A DNA stretch of 64,000 bases, taken from NCBI RefSeq assembly GCF_963511525.1, contig NZ_CAUPIY010000011.1:21882-85881 (forward strand). Reading direction: 5' to 3'. The notes beneath the pieces are model-generated. The model did not search any database and was not told the origin of the DNA. It saw only the letters and a list, made by a program, of their open reading frames with translations. A program made the position numbers and the translations under genes. This DNA comes from Mobiluncus sp963511525. Lineage in GTDB: Bacteria > Actinomycetota > Actinomycetes > Actinomycetales > Actinomycetaceae. Below are positions 32,238 through 41,704 of this stretch, in pieces; the stretch's first letter is position 1; every line of letters starts with the position of its first letter.

Positions 32238-34985
32238 TCAGAAGGGCAAAGGCTCGGTGTCGTCCCCATCGTATAGCTCCTGGCGGCCCACGGGAGTCGC
32301 CGGGGTCGCCGGGTCAGCCGGGGTCGCCGGGTCAGACTCATCGGAAAAAGCCAACGTGGTGTCGAGCGGGCGGGTGTCGGCGTCGTCGGGTTCTGGGACC
32401 TGTTCCGAGGGCTCGCCCTCAGCAGAGTCGTCAAAAGGTTCCTCGGTGTCGTCTTCCGGTTCCTCTACTTCCGGTGGGAGGTCCGGCTCGGGCTCGGTTT
32501 CTCCGCGCAGCGTTGCCAGGACGCCGGGCAGTTCCTCGTTCGTGACCAGGACCTCGCGCGGTTTGGAGCCCTCCGAGGGACCCACCACGCCGTAAGTTTC
32601 GAGGATATCCATCAACCGGCCCGCTTTGGCAAACCCCTTGCGCAACTTGCGTTGAATCATCGACGTGGAACCGAACTGGGTGGAAACCACCAGCTCGGCG
32701 GCGGCCAGCACGTCGTCCAAGTCGTCGCCGATCTCTTCGGGAACCTTGGCTTCCTCGCTGCCCTGTTCGCTGGTGACGCCTTCGCGATACACGGGCTCCA
32801 TCTGCGCCTTGACGTGGGCGACGACCCGCACAATCTCTTCCTCGGAAACCCAGGCTCCCTGCACCCGCTGCGGCTTAGATTCCCCGCTGGGCAGGTAGAG
32901 GGCATCGCCCTGACCGATAAGTTTTTCCGCCCCGGACTGATCCAAGATCACTCGGGAATCCTGGTTCGAGGACGTCGCGAAAGCCAGCCGGGAGGGCACG
33001 TTAGCTTTGATAATGCCCGTAACCACGTCCACGGAAGGACGCTGCGTCGCCAACACCAGGTGGATTCCCGCCGCGCGACCCAGCTGGGTAATGCGTTGAA
33101 TAGAGGCTTCCACGTCCCGCGGCGCAATCATCATCAAATCGGCCAGCTCGTCCACCACGACCAGCAGGTATGGCATCCATTCCGGCTCGAAACGCGACTC
33201 GGGCAGCTTTTGCACCTTGCCAGCGCGCAGCGCCTGATTGAAATCGTCAACGTGACGGTATCCGTAGTTCGACAGGGTGTCGTAGCGCATATCCATCTCG
33301 TTCACGCACCATTCCAGCGCCGCCGCGGCTTTCTTTGCCGAGGTAATAATGGGCGTGACCAGGTGGGGAATCCCCGCGTAGGCGGTAAGTTCCACTCGTT
33401 TCGGGTCCACCAGAATCAACCGGACCTGTTCCGGGGTGGCTCGCATCATGATGGAGGTAATCATCGAGTTGATGAACGAAGACTTACCCGACCCGGTCGC
33501 GCCGGCGACCAGCAGGTGCGGGGTCTTGGCAATGTTCGTCAGGACGTAATCGCCCTCCACGTCCTTGCCGACCCCGGTGACCAGCGGATGAGTGAGGCGC
33601 GAGGCCGCTTCGGAACGTAGCACGTCACCGAGGTAAACGTTTTCGCGGTCCGCATTGGGGATTTCAATCCCGATAGCGGATTTCCCTGGGATGGGAGACA
33701 AAATCCGCACTTCCGGGGACGCCACCGCGTAGGCGATGTCTTTGGACAGTCCCTCCACTTTCGAGACTTTTTCTCCCGGACCGAGCGTGACTTCGTACTG
33801 AGTCACCGTCGGCCCGCGCGAAAAGCCGGTGACCTCGGCCGCGACCCCAAACTGTTGAAACACATCGGTCAGGGACTCGATGACGCGGTCGTTAGCCGGA
33901 GAACGCTTCACGTGTTCAGGCCCGACTTTCAACAGGTCGAGCGAGGGCAGGTGGTAGTCGATGTCGTGTCCCAAGCCGGTGTGGACGCGTTCCGGCAGGG
34001 TGTCCTTGGTTTTAGCAGACGGTTCGGGCGAGGGTGTCACCTCGGTCGGTTGACGCTCGGCCTTATGTCGCCCGGATTGTTTCCGTCCCGGCAAAAGTTC
34101 GGTGGCTCCGATCGCGGGCTCTGTCAGGGTCTGAGTCGCGTCGGGATCTGTGGGCTGAGCAGTCGGGGTCGCGTTCGGCTCCATAACCTTGGTTTCCTCC
34201 GCGTCTGACTGCGAACGGGGACGTTTCCAAGGCATTCGCGAGGGTGCCATGACTTCAGTAGCGCCGGTGAGGTCGACTACCTCCGACTCGTCATCGCTGG
34301 TGTCGCGGTCTGGGGACTGTCGGGAAAAACGCTGGCGAATCAGCGACACCAAGGTTGCCGCCGGGATTCCCCCGGCGATGAGGATTCCGATCAGCATCAG
34401 GATGACCAGCAGCGGGAACGCTCCCCACGGCGAAAACAGCACCCCGATGGGATGGCCGAAGAACCAGCCCAACAGCCCTCCTGCCGTCATGATTTCGGGG
34501 AAACCGGTGGAGGGCCAAGGCAAACCCTTGGCCACGTGGACCATTCCCGCCAGCGCCGCCAAGATAACCGAAAGTCCCACCAGAATCCGGGTTTCCCGCG
34601 AGCCGCGAAGCGCGGCGACTTCCGCGGCTTCTGCCTCGGTGACTCCGTCATTTTCCGGGTCAGGAAGGAAACGACCCCGCAGGAACAAACGTATGGCGAG
34701 GAACCCTAGAGCAAGGGGCAGAATGACCGCGAACACACCGAAAAGTCCCGCGAAAGTCAGGTGAATCACGTTCCCGGCCGTACCGGAAAGTCCAAACCAT
34801 TCCCGCAGAGCGACCAAAATCCCCAGCGCGATGAGGCACAACCCCAAAATGTCGCGTTTGACTTGCGGGTCCAAAGCGGGGCGGGGCGGCTCATCCCGAT
34901 TGCCCGGTCGGGCGGTTTTTCGGTTGCCTGCACCAGACCCGCGTTTCGACGGGCTGGTTTTCACTTGTTTTTTGGTCGCACTCAT
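32238..34985 (-). CDS. ftsK: DNA translocase FtsK/SpoIIIE
   Basis: Septal DNA pump that clears and resolves chromosomes during division. 915 residues. About four membrane helices lie at residues 45-215, then an acidic/Pro-rich linker to near 335, and the motor from HTGLGHDIDYHLPSLDLL. Walker A is VAGATGSGKSSFINSM and Walker B ILVVVDELADLMM. The gamma winged helix at about 785-845 (ELVVSTQFGSTSMIQRKLRKGFAKAGRLMDIL) reads KOPS-like polar sites. The C-terminal 80 residues are an unusual acidic tail (EVEEPEDDTEEPFDDS and PATPADPATPATPVG). Confidence 0.96.
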   Translation of the reverse strand: MSATKKQVKTSPSKRGSGAGNRKTARPGNRDEPPRPALDPQVKRDILGLCLIALGILVALREWFGLSGTAGNVIHLTFAGLFGVFAVILPLALGFLAIRLFLRGRFLPDPENDGVTEAEAAEVAALRGSRETRILVGLSVILAALAGMVHVAKGLPWPSTGFPEIMTAGGLLGWFFGHPIGVLFSPWGAFPLLVILMLIGILIAGGIPAATLVSLIRQRFSRQSPDRDTSDDESEVVDLTGATEVMAPSRMPWKRPRSQSDAEETKVMEPNATPTAQPTDPDATQTLTEPAIGATELLPGRKQSGRHKAERQPTEVTPSPEPSAKTKDTLPERVHTGLGHDIDYHLPSLDLLKVGPEHVKRSPANDRVIESLTDVFQQFGVAAEVTGFSRGPTVTQYEVTLGPGEKVSKVEGLSKDIAYAVASPEVRILSPIPGKSAIGIEIPNADRENVYLGDVLRSEAASRLTHPLVTGVGKDVEGDYVLTNIAKTPHLLVAGATGSGKSSFINSMITSIMMRATPEQVRLILVDPKRVELTAYAGIPHLVTPIITSAKKAAAALEWCVNEMDMRYDTLSNYGYRHVDDFNQALRAGKVQKLPESRFEPEWMPYLLVVVDELADLMMIAPRDVEASIQRITQLGRAAGIHLVLATQRPSVDVVTGIIKANVPSRLAFATSSNQDSRVILDQSGAEKLIGQGDALYLPSGESKPQRVQGAWVSEEEIVRVVAHVKAQMEPVYREGVTSEQGSEEAKVPEEIGDDLDDVLAAAELVVSTQFGSTSMIQRKLRKGFAKAGRLMDILETYGVVGPSEGSKPREVLVTNEELPGVLATLRGETEPEPDLPPEVEEPEDDTEEPFDDSAEGEPSEQVPEPDDADTRPLDTTLAFSDESDPATPADPATPATPVGRQELYDGDDTEPLPF

Positions 34986-35047
34986 AGCGCTTTTAGGTTA
35001 TCCGGGCGCAGGGTTTTTTTAGCGCTCCCACGCCGAAAAAGGTGGCA

Positions 35048-35983
35048 TTACAGCCGCGAGTTTGCAACCAGAAAGTTATCAATTTGGGAAGCGGTGGGGA
35101 TTCGGTAGTAGCCCCGCCGCCCCATCGCCAGCGAAGCGGCTGCATTGGCCCGTTCACAAGCCTGGTCCAGCGGTGTCCCCATCATGAGCGAGGCCAGCAG
35201 GACCCCGGTATGAGCCTCTCCGGCCCCGGTCGTGTCCACCAAGTCAGTGGGGTAAGCAGCCACTCCCCGCGGAATCTGCCCCGCAAATTCCTGAATAGCC
35301 GCCCCGTTTGCCCCGTCACGCAGCACCAGCACGGTTTCTGGTTTCACGTAACGGCGCAACACCTCGGCAATGGGACCGCGACCCAGTCGCATCCGCACCG
35401 TATCGGCCTGATGCTTATTCAAAGTCAGCAAATCCGCCCTTCCCAGGACTTTTACCATCACGTCCAAGTCGACTTCCCCGACCAACGGACCCCCCGCTAT
35501 CGCGAGGAACAGATTGTCCGGCAGCCGTTCAATCCACTGTGTGAGAATCTCGGCGAGCTGGGGGTAAGCCAGGTCGTTGAGACTGGCAAAAACATAATCA
35601 TTTTCCCGCAGATTTATTCCCGCTAAGTCGCGCGGGTCAGGCTCGACTTCGACGCCGGGGGACGTAATGACGCTGCGCACCCCTTCGGAATCTATGGCCG
35701 CTATCCGCAGCCCGATGTCACCCACAATTTCGCGGGAAAGCACCGAAATTCCTTCTCGTCCCAAGGAGTGACGGGCCTGAATCGAGTTCGGACCCGTTCC
35801 CAGGGGGGCCGTCACACAGGTGGCGACACCTTGCCGCGCTACGGTGGCAACCACAAAGAAACCTCCGGCCACGACCGCCCCTTCCATGATGGAGGCGCGG
35901 ACTTCGGCACCCCGATCGGGCAGGTGATCAACCCGCAACGGTAGCTCCAGATTGATTGACTGGGTGGAAATGAAACGAGCCAC
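35048..35983 (-). CDS. PfkB-family sugar or nucleoside kinase with an altered active-site motif
   Basis: 311 residues from GTG 35983, placed behind GGGAG at 7 nt; the longer frame to 36028 overlaps rnj. N-terminal GG-region VVAGGFFVVATVARQG and SxNLELPLRVDHLPDRGAEV resemble PfkB motif 1. The C-terminal signature reads DLVDTTGAGEAHTGVLLASL: the family has GAGD with Asp as the catalytic base, here Glu. The nucleotide sequence gives GAG clearly, so this is a real Asp-to-Glu change. Substrate unknown. Sits between rnj and ftsK as a single gene. Confidence 0.8.
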   Translation of the reverse strand: MARFISTQSINLELPLRVDHLPDRGAEVRASIMEGAVVAGGFFVVATVARQGVATCVTAPLGTGPNSIQARHSLGREGISVLSREIVGDIGLRIAAIDSEGVRSVITSPGVEVEPDPRDLAGINLRENDYVFASLNDLAYPQLAEILTQWIERLPDNLFLAIAGGPLVGEVDLDVMVKVLGRADLLTLNKHQADTVRMRLGRGPIAEVLRRYVKPETVLVLRDGANGAAIQEFAGQIPRGVAAYPTDLVDTTGAGEAHTGVLLASLMMGTPLDQACERANAAASLAMGRRGYYRIPTASQIDNFLVANSRL

Positions 35984-35999
35984 GGCGATTCTCCCTGAA

Positions 36000-37694
36000 C
36001 TAGTCAGCTTCCAGCACCAGGGGCACAATCATGGGTGCGCGTTTCAACCGCTTGGACACCCAACGTCCCAAGGTGCGGCGGGCGACCCGCTCCATGTCCC
36101 GCACGCTGGCTTTTCCGTCTGCCGCCGCCGCGCTTAACGCGTCAGCGATGGCCGGCTCAATGTCCCTAAACACATCATCGTTTTCCGCCACCCCGCGGGC
36201 AATAACGGTCGGACCAGCGAGGATAGTCCCAGTACTCATCTCCATGACCACGTAAACCGCCACAAACCCCTCTTGGGCCAGCACGCGGCGGTCATAGAGT
36301 TCGGACTCCCCGATTTCCCCGATAGAAGTGCCGTCCACATAGATAAAGTCACACGGCACCTGACCCACAATCTGGGCCTCACCGTTCTTGACCTCCACGC
36401 ACACCCCGTCCTCAGCGAGCATGACGTGGCGCGGATCGACCCCAGTTTTCACGGCGTGTTTCCCGTTGGCGACCAAGTGGCGAATCTCGCCGTGAATGGG
36501 CATCACGTTCTTTGGCTTCACGATGTTGTAGGCATAGAGCAGTTCGCCCGTGGCAGCGTGACCGGAAACGTGAACCTTCGAATTACCCTTGTGAACGACC
36601 TGCGCGCCCAGACGAATGAGCTGGTTAATGACGCGCCCCACCGAGTTTTCGTTGCCGGGAATCAGCGAGGATGCCAGCACCACCGTGTCGCCCTGGCCGA
36701 TGGAAATCGTCCGATGAGTTCGGTTAGCAATTCGCGACAGGGCGGCCATCGGTTCGCCCTGCGAGCCGGTAGCCATATACACGCGGCGTTCGGGGGGCAG
36801 GGAATTGACATCCTTGAGGTCAATCAGCACCCCGTCCGGCACGGTCATGTAGCCGGCCTCCGCGGCGATGGTCATGTTGCGTTCCATGGAGCGCCCCACC
36901 AGGGCGACCTTGCGGTTAGATTTCGCGGCGGCGTTCAACACCTGCTGCACCCGGTGGACGTGGGACGCAAATGAAGCCACCACAATCTGGCCGGTAGCGT
37001 GGAGGAAAACATCCTCAAGGACGGGGCCAATCTCGCGCTCCGAGGTGATAAAGCCGGGGACCTCGGCATTCGTAGAGTCTACGCAGAACAAATCGACCCC
37101 GGCTTCACCCCAACGCGCGAAAGCACGCAGGTCGGTAATGCGCCCGTCCAGGGGCAGCTGGTCCATCTTAAAGTCCCCGGTAATCAGCGCGGAACCGGCT
37201 TTCGTGCGCACCATGACTGCCAAGGCATCTGGAATCGAGTGGTTTACGGCGCAAAACTCCAGGTGGAATGGTCCCAAGTCGAGTCGCTCGCCCTCCGCTT
37301 TGACCCGCAGGTTCGTGGTGGGCAGGCGGTGTTCCAAAAGTTTCGGTTCCACGAACGCCAACGTCAGGTGCGAACCGTAGACAGGAATGTCCTCGCGCAG
37401 TTTCAACAGATAGGGCACCGCTCCGATATGGTCCTCGTGTCCGTGGGTCAGCACCACGCCGACCACGTCCGCCATCCGGTCTTGAATATAGGTGAAATCC
37501 GGCAAAATCAGGTCCACCCCGGGTTGGATCTCTTCGGGAAACAGCACCCCGCAATCCACAATCAGGATTTTGCCTTCGGTTTCCAAAACGGTCATGTTGC
37601 GGCCGACTTCGCCTAAACCGCCCAAGGGTACTAATCGCAAGACATCGGGTTTGGCGGGGCCAGGCAGTGGCATTTGAAAAATATCTTCACTCAC
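36000..37694 (-). CDS. rnj: Ribonuclease J
   Basis: Metallo-beta-lactamase-fold RNase with 5' exonuclease and endonuclease activity, important in RNA turnover. 564 residues. Zinc motif H84-GHEDH89 (VLTHGHEDHIGAVPYL), early LGGLGEVGRNMTVLE, later ITGDFKMDQ, then the beta-CASP region with HVSGHAATGELL and MPIHGEIRHL. The C-terminal domain is present. Upstream neighbours dapB and dapA are a common actinobacterial arrangement. Confidence 0.96.
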   Translation of the reverse strand: MSEDIFQMPLPGPAKPDVLRLVPLGGLGEVGRNMTVLETEGKILIVDCGVLFPEEIQPGVDLILPDFTYIQDRMADVVGVVLTHGHEDHIGAVPYLLKLREDIPVYGSHLTLAFVEPKLLEHRLPTTNLRVKAEGERLDLGPFHLEFCAVNHSIPDALAVMVRTKAGSALITGDFKMDQLPLDGRITDLRAFARWGEAGVDLFCVDSTNAEVPGFITSEREIGPVLEDVFLHATGQIVVASFASHVHRVQQVLNAAAKSNRKVALVGRSMERNMTIAAEAGYMTVPDGVLIDLKDVNSLPPERRVYMATGSQGEPMAALSRIANRTHRTISIGQGDTVVLASSLIPGNENSVGRVINQLIRLGAQVVHKGNSKVHVSGHAATGELLYAYNIVKPKNVMPIHGEIRHLVANGKHAVKTGVDPRHVMLAEDGVCVEVKNGEAQIVGQVPCDFIYVDGTSIGEIGESELYDRRVLAQEGFVAVYVVMEMSTGTILAGPTVIARGVAENDDVFRDIEPAIADALSAAAADGKASVRDMERVARRTLGRWVSKRLKRAPMIVPLVLEAD

Positions 37695-37832
37695 GCACCC
37701 ATCTTAGCGGTTGTGCTCTCCGCCGGGCTGGCCCACCCGCCCAGGAGCGCACGCCGAGCGAACAAAGTCCGGCTCAACCCTTGTGAACGGAGAGGAAAAC
37801 GAGAAAAGGAACGGGAAAGCGGAAAGGCGCGC

Positions 37833-38576
37833 CTAGAGCCCCAGCAGCGTGTCCAAGCCGACGGTGAGACCGGGGAAAGTGGCGACTTTGCGCAGTCCCA
37901 GCAACACTCCGGGCATAAAGGATACGCGGTCAAAACAATCGGTGCGCACTACCAGCTGTTCACCAGGGTTACCCAAAAGGATTTCCTCGTGAGCGTACAG
38001 GCCGCGCAAACGCACGGCGTGGATCGGCACACCCGCGATTTTTCCGCCGCGCGTGCCCTGCGGATCCGATTCGGTGTGATCCGGGAAGGCGGGGGCGCCG
38101 GCTGCCTCGCGTGCCGCGGCGATGCCTTTCGCGGTGGCGATGGCGGTGCCGGAGGGGGCATCGAGTTTGTCAGGGTGGTGCATTTCGAGGATTTCCACGG
38201 ATTCAAAGTACGGGGCTGCCGCGGCCGCGAACTTCATGGCCAGCACGGCAGAAATCGCAAAATTGGGGGCAATCAGCACGGAACGGTCGGCGGCCTGGGC
38301 GGCTTGGCGAACCCGGGCGTAGGCGTCCTCACTCCAGCCGGTCGTGCCGACCACCACGTGTGTTTCAGCTTGCAGAGCCGCCATCACGTTGGCTTCTGCG
38401 CTGGTCGGAATGGTGAAGTCGACCGCGTGGGTGGCGTGGGCGCGGCGCAAACTGGCGGTGATGTCGTCGTCGCGGTCCAGTTCGGCGACCAGCTCCATAT
38501 CCGGCGCGGCGCTGACCGCAGCACAAACCTGGCTACCCATCCGGCCTTTGGCCCCGATTACCGCAACTTTCAACAT
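37833..38576 (-). CDS. dapB: 4-hydroxy-tetrahydrodipicolinate reductase
   Basis: Second step after the DapA reaction on the lysine/diaminopimelate pathway. 247 residues. NAD(P)-binding loop VAVIGAKGRMGSQV at the N-terminus, DFTIPTSAEANVMAA, and the catalytic region EILEMHHPDKLDAPSGTA near residue 155, with the HH-x-x-K motif. RBS GGAGG about 7-12 nt before ATG 38576. Starts 43 nt after dapA, so the two probably share a transcript. Confidence 0.96.
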   Translation of the reverse strand: MLKVAVIGAKGRMGSQVCAAVSAAPDMELVAELDRDDDITASLRRAHATHAVDFTIPTSAEANVMAALQAETHVVVGTTGWSEDAYARVRQAAQAADRSVLIAPNFAISAVLAMKFAAAAAPYFESVEILEMHHPDKLDAPSGTAIATAKGIAAAREAAGAPAFPDHTESDPQGTRGGKIAGVPIHAVRLRGLYAHEEILLGNPGEQLVVRTDCFDRVSFMPGVLLGLRKVATFPGLTVGLDTLLGL

Positions 38577-38618
38577 TTCCGGGTCCTCCTTTTGTGGCGT
38601 GGTGTCAGGCCGCGCCGG

Positions 38619-39506
38619 CTATTTTTGCAACAGTCCTTGACTCACCAGAGCCTGACAGATATCGGCGATTTCGGTCTCGCTGGGTTCGACCAGCGGCAGA
38701 CGCGGACGCGGGGACTCAATCAGCCCCAAGGCGTAAACGGCCTGTTTTGCGTAAGTCGCCCCCTGACCGGCGCCCATAATGGCACGATTCGAGGGCTCCA
38801 GCGCCGCATCCAATTCTCGCGCGCGGGCCAGGTCGCCGGCGGCAACGGCATCCAGCAGGGCTGAAATCCGTTTGCCTTCTACGTGTCCCACTACTGAAAT
38901 GACCCCGGAGGCGCCGCCTGCCAAAAAGAAAAAGTTCAGAGCGTCGTCGCCGCTGTACCATTCCAATCCGGTGCGCCGCATGGCCTGGATACCCGCACTG
39001 ACGTTGCCGGTAGCGTCTTTTACGCCTTTCACGCGTTCCAGCCGGGCCAGCCGGTCCATCGTCTCGGGGGCAATGCGCACCCCGGTGCGTCCGGGAATAT
39101 CGTAGACCAGGATGGGCAGGTCACTTTCCTCGTGAACCGCCTGGAAGTGGGCGACAATGCCGTCTTGGGAGGGCCGATTGTAGTAGGGCGCGGTCACCAG
39201 CAATGCGTCGGCACCGTTTTGAGCCGCCGAGCGCACCATCGCCACCGTGTGCGCCGTATCGTTGGAGCTGACCCCGGCAATGAGCTTGATGTCTGGGCCT
39301 ACCGCGCGGCGCACGGTTTGCAACAGCTGAGCTTTTTCGTCCAAGTGCGTGGCGGGGGCTTCCCCCGTGGTGCCGGAAACCAAGATGGCGTCACAGCCGG
39401 TGTCCACCAGGTGCTTCGCCAAGCGAGCGGCGGATTCGTAATCCACCGAGCCGTCCGCGTGGAAAGGAGTCACCATCGCTACTGAAAAACGCCCAAAAGT
39501 ACTCAT
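38619..39506 (-). CDS. dapA: 4-hydroxy-tetrahydrodipicolinate synthase
   Basis: Condenses pyruvate with aspartate semialdehyde. 295 residues of TIM-barrel type. GTTGEAPATH (45-54) is the family's substrate-binding loop; the Tyr in VTAPYYNRPSQDG; Schiff-base Lys in VKGVKDATGNVS near 160. It ends 43 nt before dapB. Start ATG 39506. Confidence 0.95.
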   Translation of the reverse strand: MSTFGRFSVAMVTPFHADGSVDYESAARLAKHLVDTGCDAILVSGTTGEAPATHLDEKAQLLQTVRRAVGPDIKLIAGVSSNDTAHTVAMVRSAAQNGADALLVTAPYYNRPSQDGIVAHFQAVHEESDLPILVYDIPGRTGVRIAPETMDRLARLERVKGVKDATGNVSAGIQAMRRTGLEWYSGDDALNFFFLAGGASGVISVVGHVEGKRISALLDAVAAGDLARARELDAALEPSNRAIMGAGQGATYAKQAVYALGLIESPRPRLPLVEPSETEIADICQALVSQGLLQK

Positions 39507-39594
39507 GCAGTCATCTTAGGCACTTTGTTCACATGATGGAAACCCCGTCCGCCATGTGGACGCAAGGGGTGCGGCGAAACCACCGGGGACGGCT

Positions 39595-41004
39595 TTATTC
39601 CTCCGGCCCCAACCGCACCTCAATAGTGGCACGTTTCGCCAGTTCAGCCGCCCAGTCCCGCACTTGCGCAGCAGTGACGGCCTGCATTTGTTCCAGCTTG
39701 GCCGCCAGCGGGATATAAGCCCCGCGCAGGATTTCCGCATGAGCCAGCCGATTGGCCCGCACGGTATTGTCCTCCAGACTCAGCAGGGTGGCGCCGCGCA
39801 GCTGGCCTTTGGCCCTGGCTAGCTCGTCCTCGGGAACCGTGTTGGTGGCGATATCCTCCAGTTCGGCACGCAGCAGCGCTGCCACCTGGTCAGTATTCGC
39901 CGGATTGCAGGTCGCGGTCACGCCGAAACTGCCCGCGTCTCGATAGGGAGAGTTAAACACGTAGGTGGTGTAGGCCAGACCTCGCTTTTCCCGGATGTTT
40001 TGGAACAGACGCGAACTCATTCCCCCGCCCAACACGGCGTTCATCACGTTCATGACGGGCATGTTCACGTCCGCTACCCCCGGTCCCGGCCCGCCAATGA
40101 GGACCCGGCTTTGTTCAAACTTGCCGGCGACTTTAAAAATCCCTGATTCGGGTTTCCAAGCACCCTGACCAACCGCGTTGAGACTGTTCCCGCAGCGGTC
40201 GGCGGGGTTGCCCAGCGGGACGGCTGCCGCGGTGTCGAAGTCTAAGGCGGGCTGGGCCGGGTCGGGTGCGGATTGCCATTGCGGCCACGGTGAATCGGGA
40301 CGGCGCAAAGACCCCGCCACCAGTTCACACACCTGGTCATGGCTGACGTCTCCCGCGGCCGCCACCACCAGGCGATCCGGGGCATATCCGGCCTGGTAGT
40401 GAGCCACTATTGCCTCCAGGGTGTCGGCTTTTACCGATTCAATCGTGCCGCCAATGGGACGCCCCAGCGGATGCGCCGGAAAAACCCGGCGGGTAAATTC
40501 GTCAAAAGCCTGTTCGCTGGGGTTATCCAGCGCCATCGTCAGTTCGTCGAGGATGATGCCGCGTTCCATCTCAAAATCGGCGGCATTGAGCAAGGGCGCG
40601 CACAGCATATCCATCAAAACGTCAATGGCCATGGGCACGTCCTCGCCCAAAACTTCGGCATAGTAGTGGGTGCATTCCCGGCCGGTAGCGGCGTTGGAAT
40701 CGCCTCCGACCGCGTCAAATTCCATCGCTATCTGATGGGCGGTGCGCCGCGGAGTCCCTTTAAATAAAAGGTGTTCCAAGAAGTGCGTGGAGCCCCGCGC
40801 CCCTTCGACCTCGTCACGAGAGCCGCGCGCGACCCACAGTGCCACGGTGGCAGCGCGGGTGCCCAGCATATGCTCGGTGATAACCCGCGTTCCCCCAGGC
40901 AAAATCGTGCGGCGAATCGCTCCGTCTTCCAAGGTAACATCCGCCCCGGGAGCACCTGCGGGCAAAGCGGGCAGCGGACACGCAACAGATTTCAAATCAG
41001 TCAT
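39595..41004 (-). CDS. M16-family zinc peptidase
   Basis: Pitrilysin/mitochondrial-processing-peptidase type. 469 residues, with the inverted zinc motif H74-FLE-H78 (GSTHFLEHLLFKG) and the downstream Glu in ECTHYYAEVLGEDV. The second half has the NMPVMNVMNAVLGGGMSSRLFQNIREKRGLAYTTYV motif of the C-terminal M16 domain. Such genes lie next to dapA or pnp in actinobacteria. Only 29 nt separate its start from the divergent gene at 41034, so their promoters overlap. Confidence 0.9.
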   Translation of the reverse strand: MTDLKSVACPLPALPAGAPGADVTLEDGAIRRTILPGGTRVITEHMLGTRAATVALWVARGSRDEVEGARGSTHFLEHLLFKGTPRRTAHQIAMEFDAVGGDSNAATGRECTHYYAEVLGEDVPMAIDVLMDMLCAPLLNAADFEMERGIILDELTMALDNPSEQAFDEFTRRVFPAHPLGRPIGGTIESVKADTLEAIVAHYQAGYAPDRLVVAAAGDVSHDQVCELVAGSLRRPDSPWPQWQSAPDPAQPALDFDTAAAVPLGNPADRCGNSLNAVGQGAWKPESGIFKVAGKFEQSRVLIGGPGPGVADVNMPVMNVMNAVLGGGMSSRLFQNIREKRGLAYTTYVFNSPYRDAGSFGVTATCNPANTDQVAALLRAELEDIATNTVPEDELARAKGQLRGATLLSLEDNTVRANRLAHAEILRGAYIPLAAKLEQMQAVTAAQVRDWAAELAKRATIEVRLGPEE

Positions 41005-41033
41005 AGTTACCCAATTTTACTAGACTAGGAGTC

Positions 41034-41588
41034 ATGTCCTCGCACAACCTTGGCAAACAGGAAAAACCCGACGAGCCCGATCAGTCCTCTGCGAACGCAA
41101 AACCGGAGGGGGAACCTCGTGCGGGCAAAAATCCTCGCGACAAATCCGGAAAAGCCGCGACACCGAAACAATCCCTGTGGCGCACCGCGGCTGACGTGTG
41201 GCCGTTCGTAGTGGGGTCTTTCGGGTTCGCGCTGGCGGCGTACTTTTTGACCTACGCCGGCTCGGCCTACGAACAGCCGAACTCGCTGACCACCGGGGCG
41301 ACCGTCACGCTGATGATTGCCGGGTCTTGTGTCCTGGCTGCCACCGTGGGCTTGGTTCACCTGGCGTTTTTTGTGTCCGCAAAAGTGTTGTGGGCCATCG
41401 GGGCTGGTCTGGGTGTGGTGCTGTCGGTGGCGGCCTTCGTTGTGGCGGGAATGCAGGTCGCGCCCGGTTTCGTGTTCGGCGTGGCGCTCCTGGTGCTATG
41501 CGTGCCGGGATACTTTCTGGGTCGGCGCGCTGATGCTTACCGCGCCCAGTTCCCCAAACGCAGCCATTTCCTGGGCGACTGGGACTAA
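41034..41588 (+). CDS. Membrane protein of unknown function
   Basis: 184 residues, not recognised. The first 50 are highly charged and disordered-looking (Lys, Glu, Pro). Four hydrophobic segments follow at about 57-75, 87-112, 117-135 and 140-160, and a short basic end (GRRADAYRAQFPKRSHFLGDWD). AGGAG is close to the ATG (2-3 nt), a little too near. Divergent from the M16 peptidase gene. Confidence 0.75.
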   Translation: MSSHNLGKQEKPDEPDQSSANAKPEGEPRAGKNPRDKSGKAATPKQSLWRTAADVWPFVVGSFGFALAAYFLTYAGSAYEQPNSLTTGATVTLMIAGSCVLAATVGLVHLAFFVSAKVLWAIGAGLGVVLSVAAFVVAGMQVAPGFVFGVALLVLCVPGYFLGRRADAYRAQFPKRSHFLGDWD

Positions 41589-41704
41589 AAGGGCTAAAGA
41601 GGCTAAAGCCGCGCGTTTAGGCCGCAAAAACGACCTTCTCGGGACCCTAGTCTTGGTAAAATTCCCTCATAAGCAGGTTATTTTACGGAAAGTGCGGTGC
41701 AAAA

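Noticed and set aside
37674..38864. Plus-strand open frame across dapB and dapA
   Set aside because: Antisense shadow of two well-recognised genes.
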